Of a DNA stretch of 64,000 nt, positions 62,154-64,000 are shown in pieces. The notes below the pieces were generated by a model. It was not told the origin of the DNA. It saw nothing but the letters and a program-made list of their open reading frames with translations, and did not search any database. Origin of the DNA: Thermosipho melanesiensis BI429 (GTDB lineage Bacteria; Thermotogota; Thermotogae; Thermotogales; Fervidobacteriaceae); the NCBI RefSeq assembly GCF_000016905.1, contig NC_009616.1, positions 1,612,001 to 1,676,000 of the forward strand, read 5' to 3'. The position numbers were made by a program, and so were the translations under genes. The number at the start of each line of letters is the position of its first letter. Positions within the stretch are counted from its first letter, which is position 1.

Positions 62154-63705
62154 TTGAGAATAGAGAAAGTAAAATTGAACAATTTTAAACAATATAAAAA
62201 TTTTGAGATTGAATTTTCTAAAAATGATAATCAAGACAATGATTTTCATGTTATTGTTGCAATACAGGGCGTTGGGAAAAGTAATTTACTTGAATCAATT
62301 AATTGGTGTTTATATGGAAAAGAAATATTTGGAAAAATCACAAAACCTACTGATCAAAATGTTTTAAATGATAATTGTAAAAATGAAGACAACATTTATA
62401 CTGTAAAAGTAGCATTAAACTTATCAGATGAAAATAAAAATTATTTAATAATAAGAGACTCAAAATTTAAAGTAGCAGAGAAAAAATCTTATTCTTTAAA
62501 TGAAAGTCAACTTTCATTTAGTGAAAAAACTGGATTTATTTTAAAAAATCTTGACGCCAAAAAAGAAATTAATAATCTCCTTCCAGAAGACTTAAGAGAC
62601 CACTTTTTCTTTAATGGTGAAAGGTTACAAAATTATTTTGATAAAACTCAGGGTGAAAAAATTTCTTTAGTTATTAAAAAAATGTCTGGACTTGATATAT
62701 TAGAAAGTTTTAATGACATTTTAGAAAAAATTGAAAACAAATATAGAAAAATGATAAAAGTAAATGATAAAAATATAAACCTAAAAAAAGAATTAGAAGA
62801 AGAATTGGAACTTATAAAAACGCAAAAGAAAGAAAAAGAAAATTTGCTTGAAAAATTTTATCTTAATAGAGATAAAGCGAAAAAAGATTTAAATGAAGTA
62901 AATCTGAAATTAGACAAATTAAGAGAATATGAACATATAAAAAATCAAATAGATACTTTGAAAGGAAGACTAAAAGAATTGAATAACATGAAAGGTAATA
63001 TTTTAAAAGAAAAAATTCAAAATGTTATTGAGATGGGGACATTAATATTTGGATGGGCAGCAGTTGAAAGAGTTTACCATGAAAATTCTAACATAGATAA
63101 TAATTACGATTATTTACCTCATGAGATAATTAAAACAGCATTAAAAGAAAATAAGTGTCCAGTATGTGAGAAGGAATTAGATGAAAACCACAAAAATATT
63201 TTAGAAAAATACCTTTTATTGGATAAAGATTTTATAATTAGTGCTAAAGATTATCAGGAATTAACTAATCAAGTTAAAGAATCAGAGACAAAGAGAAAAC
63301 GCTTAAATAACCAATTAGGTGAAATTGAAATTAAAATTAATGGTATTAAAGAAGAACTTAAGAGTATAGAAAAAAATATTTCACAAATCCAAACAAATGA
63401 ATTAAATAAATTATATGATCAAAAAAAAAGAACTTGATACTCAAATTGAACAAATAAACCAAAATATAGGAAGTTTTAAAAATCAAATCGAATTTTTTGA
63501 AAAAAAGGAAAAAGAGATAGAAAATAAAATTAAAGAATTAGCTACTCAAGATTCAAAAAAATTTATTAAGAAAATAGATTTTGTCAAAGATTTACGACAA
63601 ATAATATTAAATACAGTTATTAATAGGAAAGAAGAAATTAAAAATGAAATTGTGAATTACATAAAAGAATATTTAGATAAACTGAGGAAACCAATAATAT
63701 GTTAG
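62154..63705 (+). pseudogene. Rad50/DndD-like SMC ATPase, frameshifted and C-terminally incomplete
   Basis: The N-terminus has VKLNNFKQYKNFEIEFS and a Walker A AIQGVGKSNLLESINWCLYG, then LRDHFFFNGERLQNYF and a coiled coil with a zinc-hook-like KCPVCEKELDENHK near residue 340. At an A9 run (63421-63429) the frame breaks; with eight As it continues KKKELDTQIEQINQ to a stop at 63705. That end is still coiled coil: the signature, Walker B and D-loop half of an SMC ATPase is missing. Either a decayed gene or a slippage-read gene with a deletion. TTG 62154 is chosen from GGGAGATGA spacing; ATG 62145 is the alternative. Confidence 0.7.
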
Positions 63706-64000
63706 ATGAGATAATAGATAAATTAAAAGAAAATGGAATCACAAATATAGCAAAAGCAAAGTTATATTTTTTTGCAGGAGCGTATGGATATTTTTATGGT
63801 GAAAGAGAAAAAATACAATCTAATCCTAAAGATGTAGCACGTGTGGAATTATTTGATAAATATGATTATAGAATCTCCAAGATAGTATTAAATAGTATTT
63901 ATCAAAGTCAAAAAAATAATTTAGATGAGAAAATGAATAAATATAGGCTCTTTGAAGAATATGCAAATGTTGGAGTAAAAAAATTGTATGAAATTTTTAA
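63699..64000 (+). CDS. Unknown protein, 3' end outside window
   Basis: An ATG at 63699 overlaps the end of the SMC-like frame and the frame stays open for 100 codons to the right edge (MLDEIIDKLKENGITNIAKA, later FFAGAYGYFYGEREKI, RLFEEYANVGVKKLYEIF). It does not look like the missing ATPase half of the preceding gene. Family unknown. No ribosome site is evident, consistent with translational coupling. Confidence 0.5.
   Translation, partial: MLDEIIDKLKENGITNIAKAKLYFFAGAYGYFYGEREKIQSNPKDVARVELFDKYDYRISKIVLNSIYQSQKNNLDEKMNKYRLFEEYANVGVKKLYEIF

Overview
The window looks like chromosome of an AT-rich thermophilic bacterium of the order Thermotogales, most likely Thermosipho or a close relative. 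This is inferred from gene content: the order rpmH-rnpA-yidD-yidC-jag followed by a cupin resembling Thermotoga maritima TM1459, S1 next to der, a GH1 beta-glucosidase, many TTG/GTG starts with strong GGAGG-type ribosome sites, and a 30-bp CRISPR repeat of the Thermotoga type. No rRNA or tRNA gene was recognised.

Positions 1-25.7 kb are ordinary chromosome: ribosomal protein S1 (cut by the left edge), Der, a BMP-type binding protein, an HD-GYP protein, the rpmH-to-jag translation and membrane-insertion block, a K+ channel, glutamine synthetase, a REC-GGDEF protein, a beta-glucosidase, RmuC, a thioredoxin-like protein and a three-gene ABC exporter. The exporter has a leader that carries a tiny reading frame and a terminator.

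Positions 26.4-53.0 kb are a large type III CRISPR-Cas island. Two arrays with the same repeat stand in inverted orientation at 26.7-27.8 kb and 39.1-39.9 kb. Both have near-identical leaders of about 305 bp, and they share four spacers. Between them lie cas2-cas1-cas2, several small frameshifted genes, a CARF protein and a complete III-B set (cmr1-cmr6). To the right of array 2 a second operon runs without a break: a small unknown gene, a sigma-factor-like gene, a MazF-like gene, a Lon protease fused to a SAVED domain, a CARF-HEPN ribonuclease (Csx1), csm1-csm5, an unknown gene, cas6 and an RNase H. The sigma/MazF-like/SAVED-Lon trio matches in order and architecture the CalpS-CalpT-CalpL cyclic-oligoadenylate-activated protease pathway. 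Two Cas10 proteins, both with GGDD palms, could therefore feed at least three effectors: CARF with a RelE-like tail, SAVED-Lon and Csx1. Only one Cas6 and one Cas1 are present to serve both complexes.

Positions 53-64 kb are a mixed accessory and defence region. It holds a DUF4405 membrane protein with a Fur-box-like site, remnants of a methyltransferase and a Fic protein, pcm, an ATPase-nuclease behind three 15-bp tandem repeats, a DUF262/HNH/DUF4268 gene stopped by one in-frame TGA, and a PLD-nuclease/helicase, small protein and Rad50-like ATPase cluster. The last gene of that cluster is broken at an A9 run and seems to lack its C-terminal ATPase half. A further gene runs off the right edge.

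All family assignments come from reading the sequence; no database search was run.
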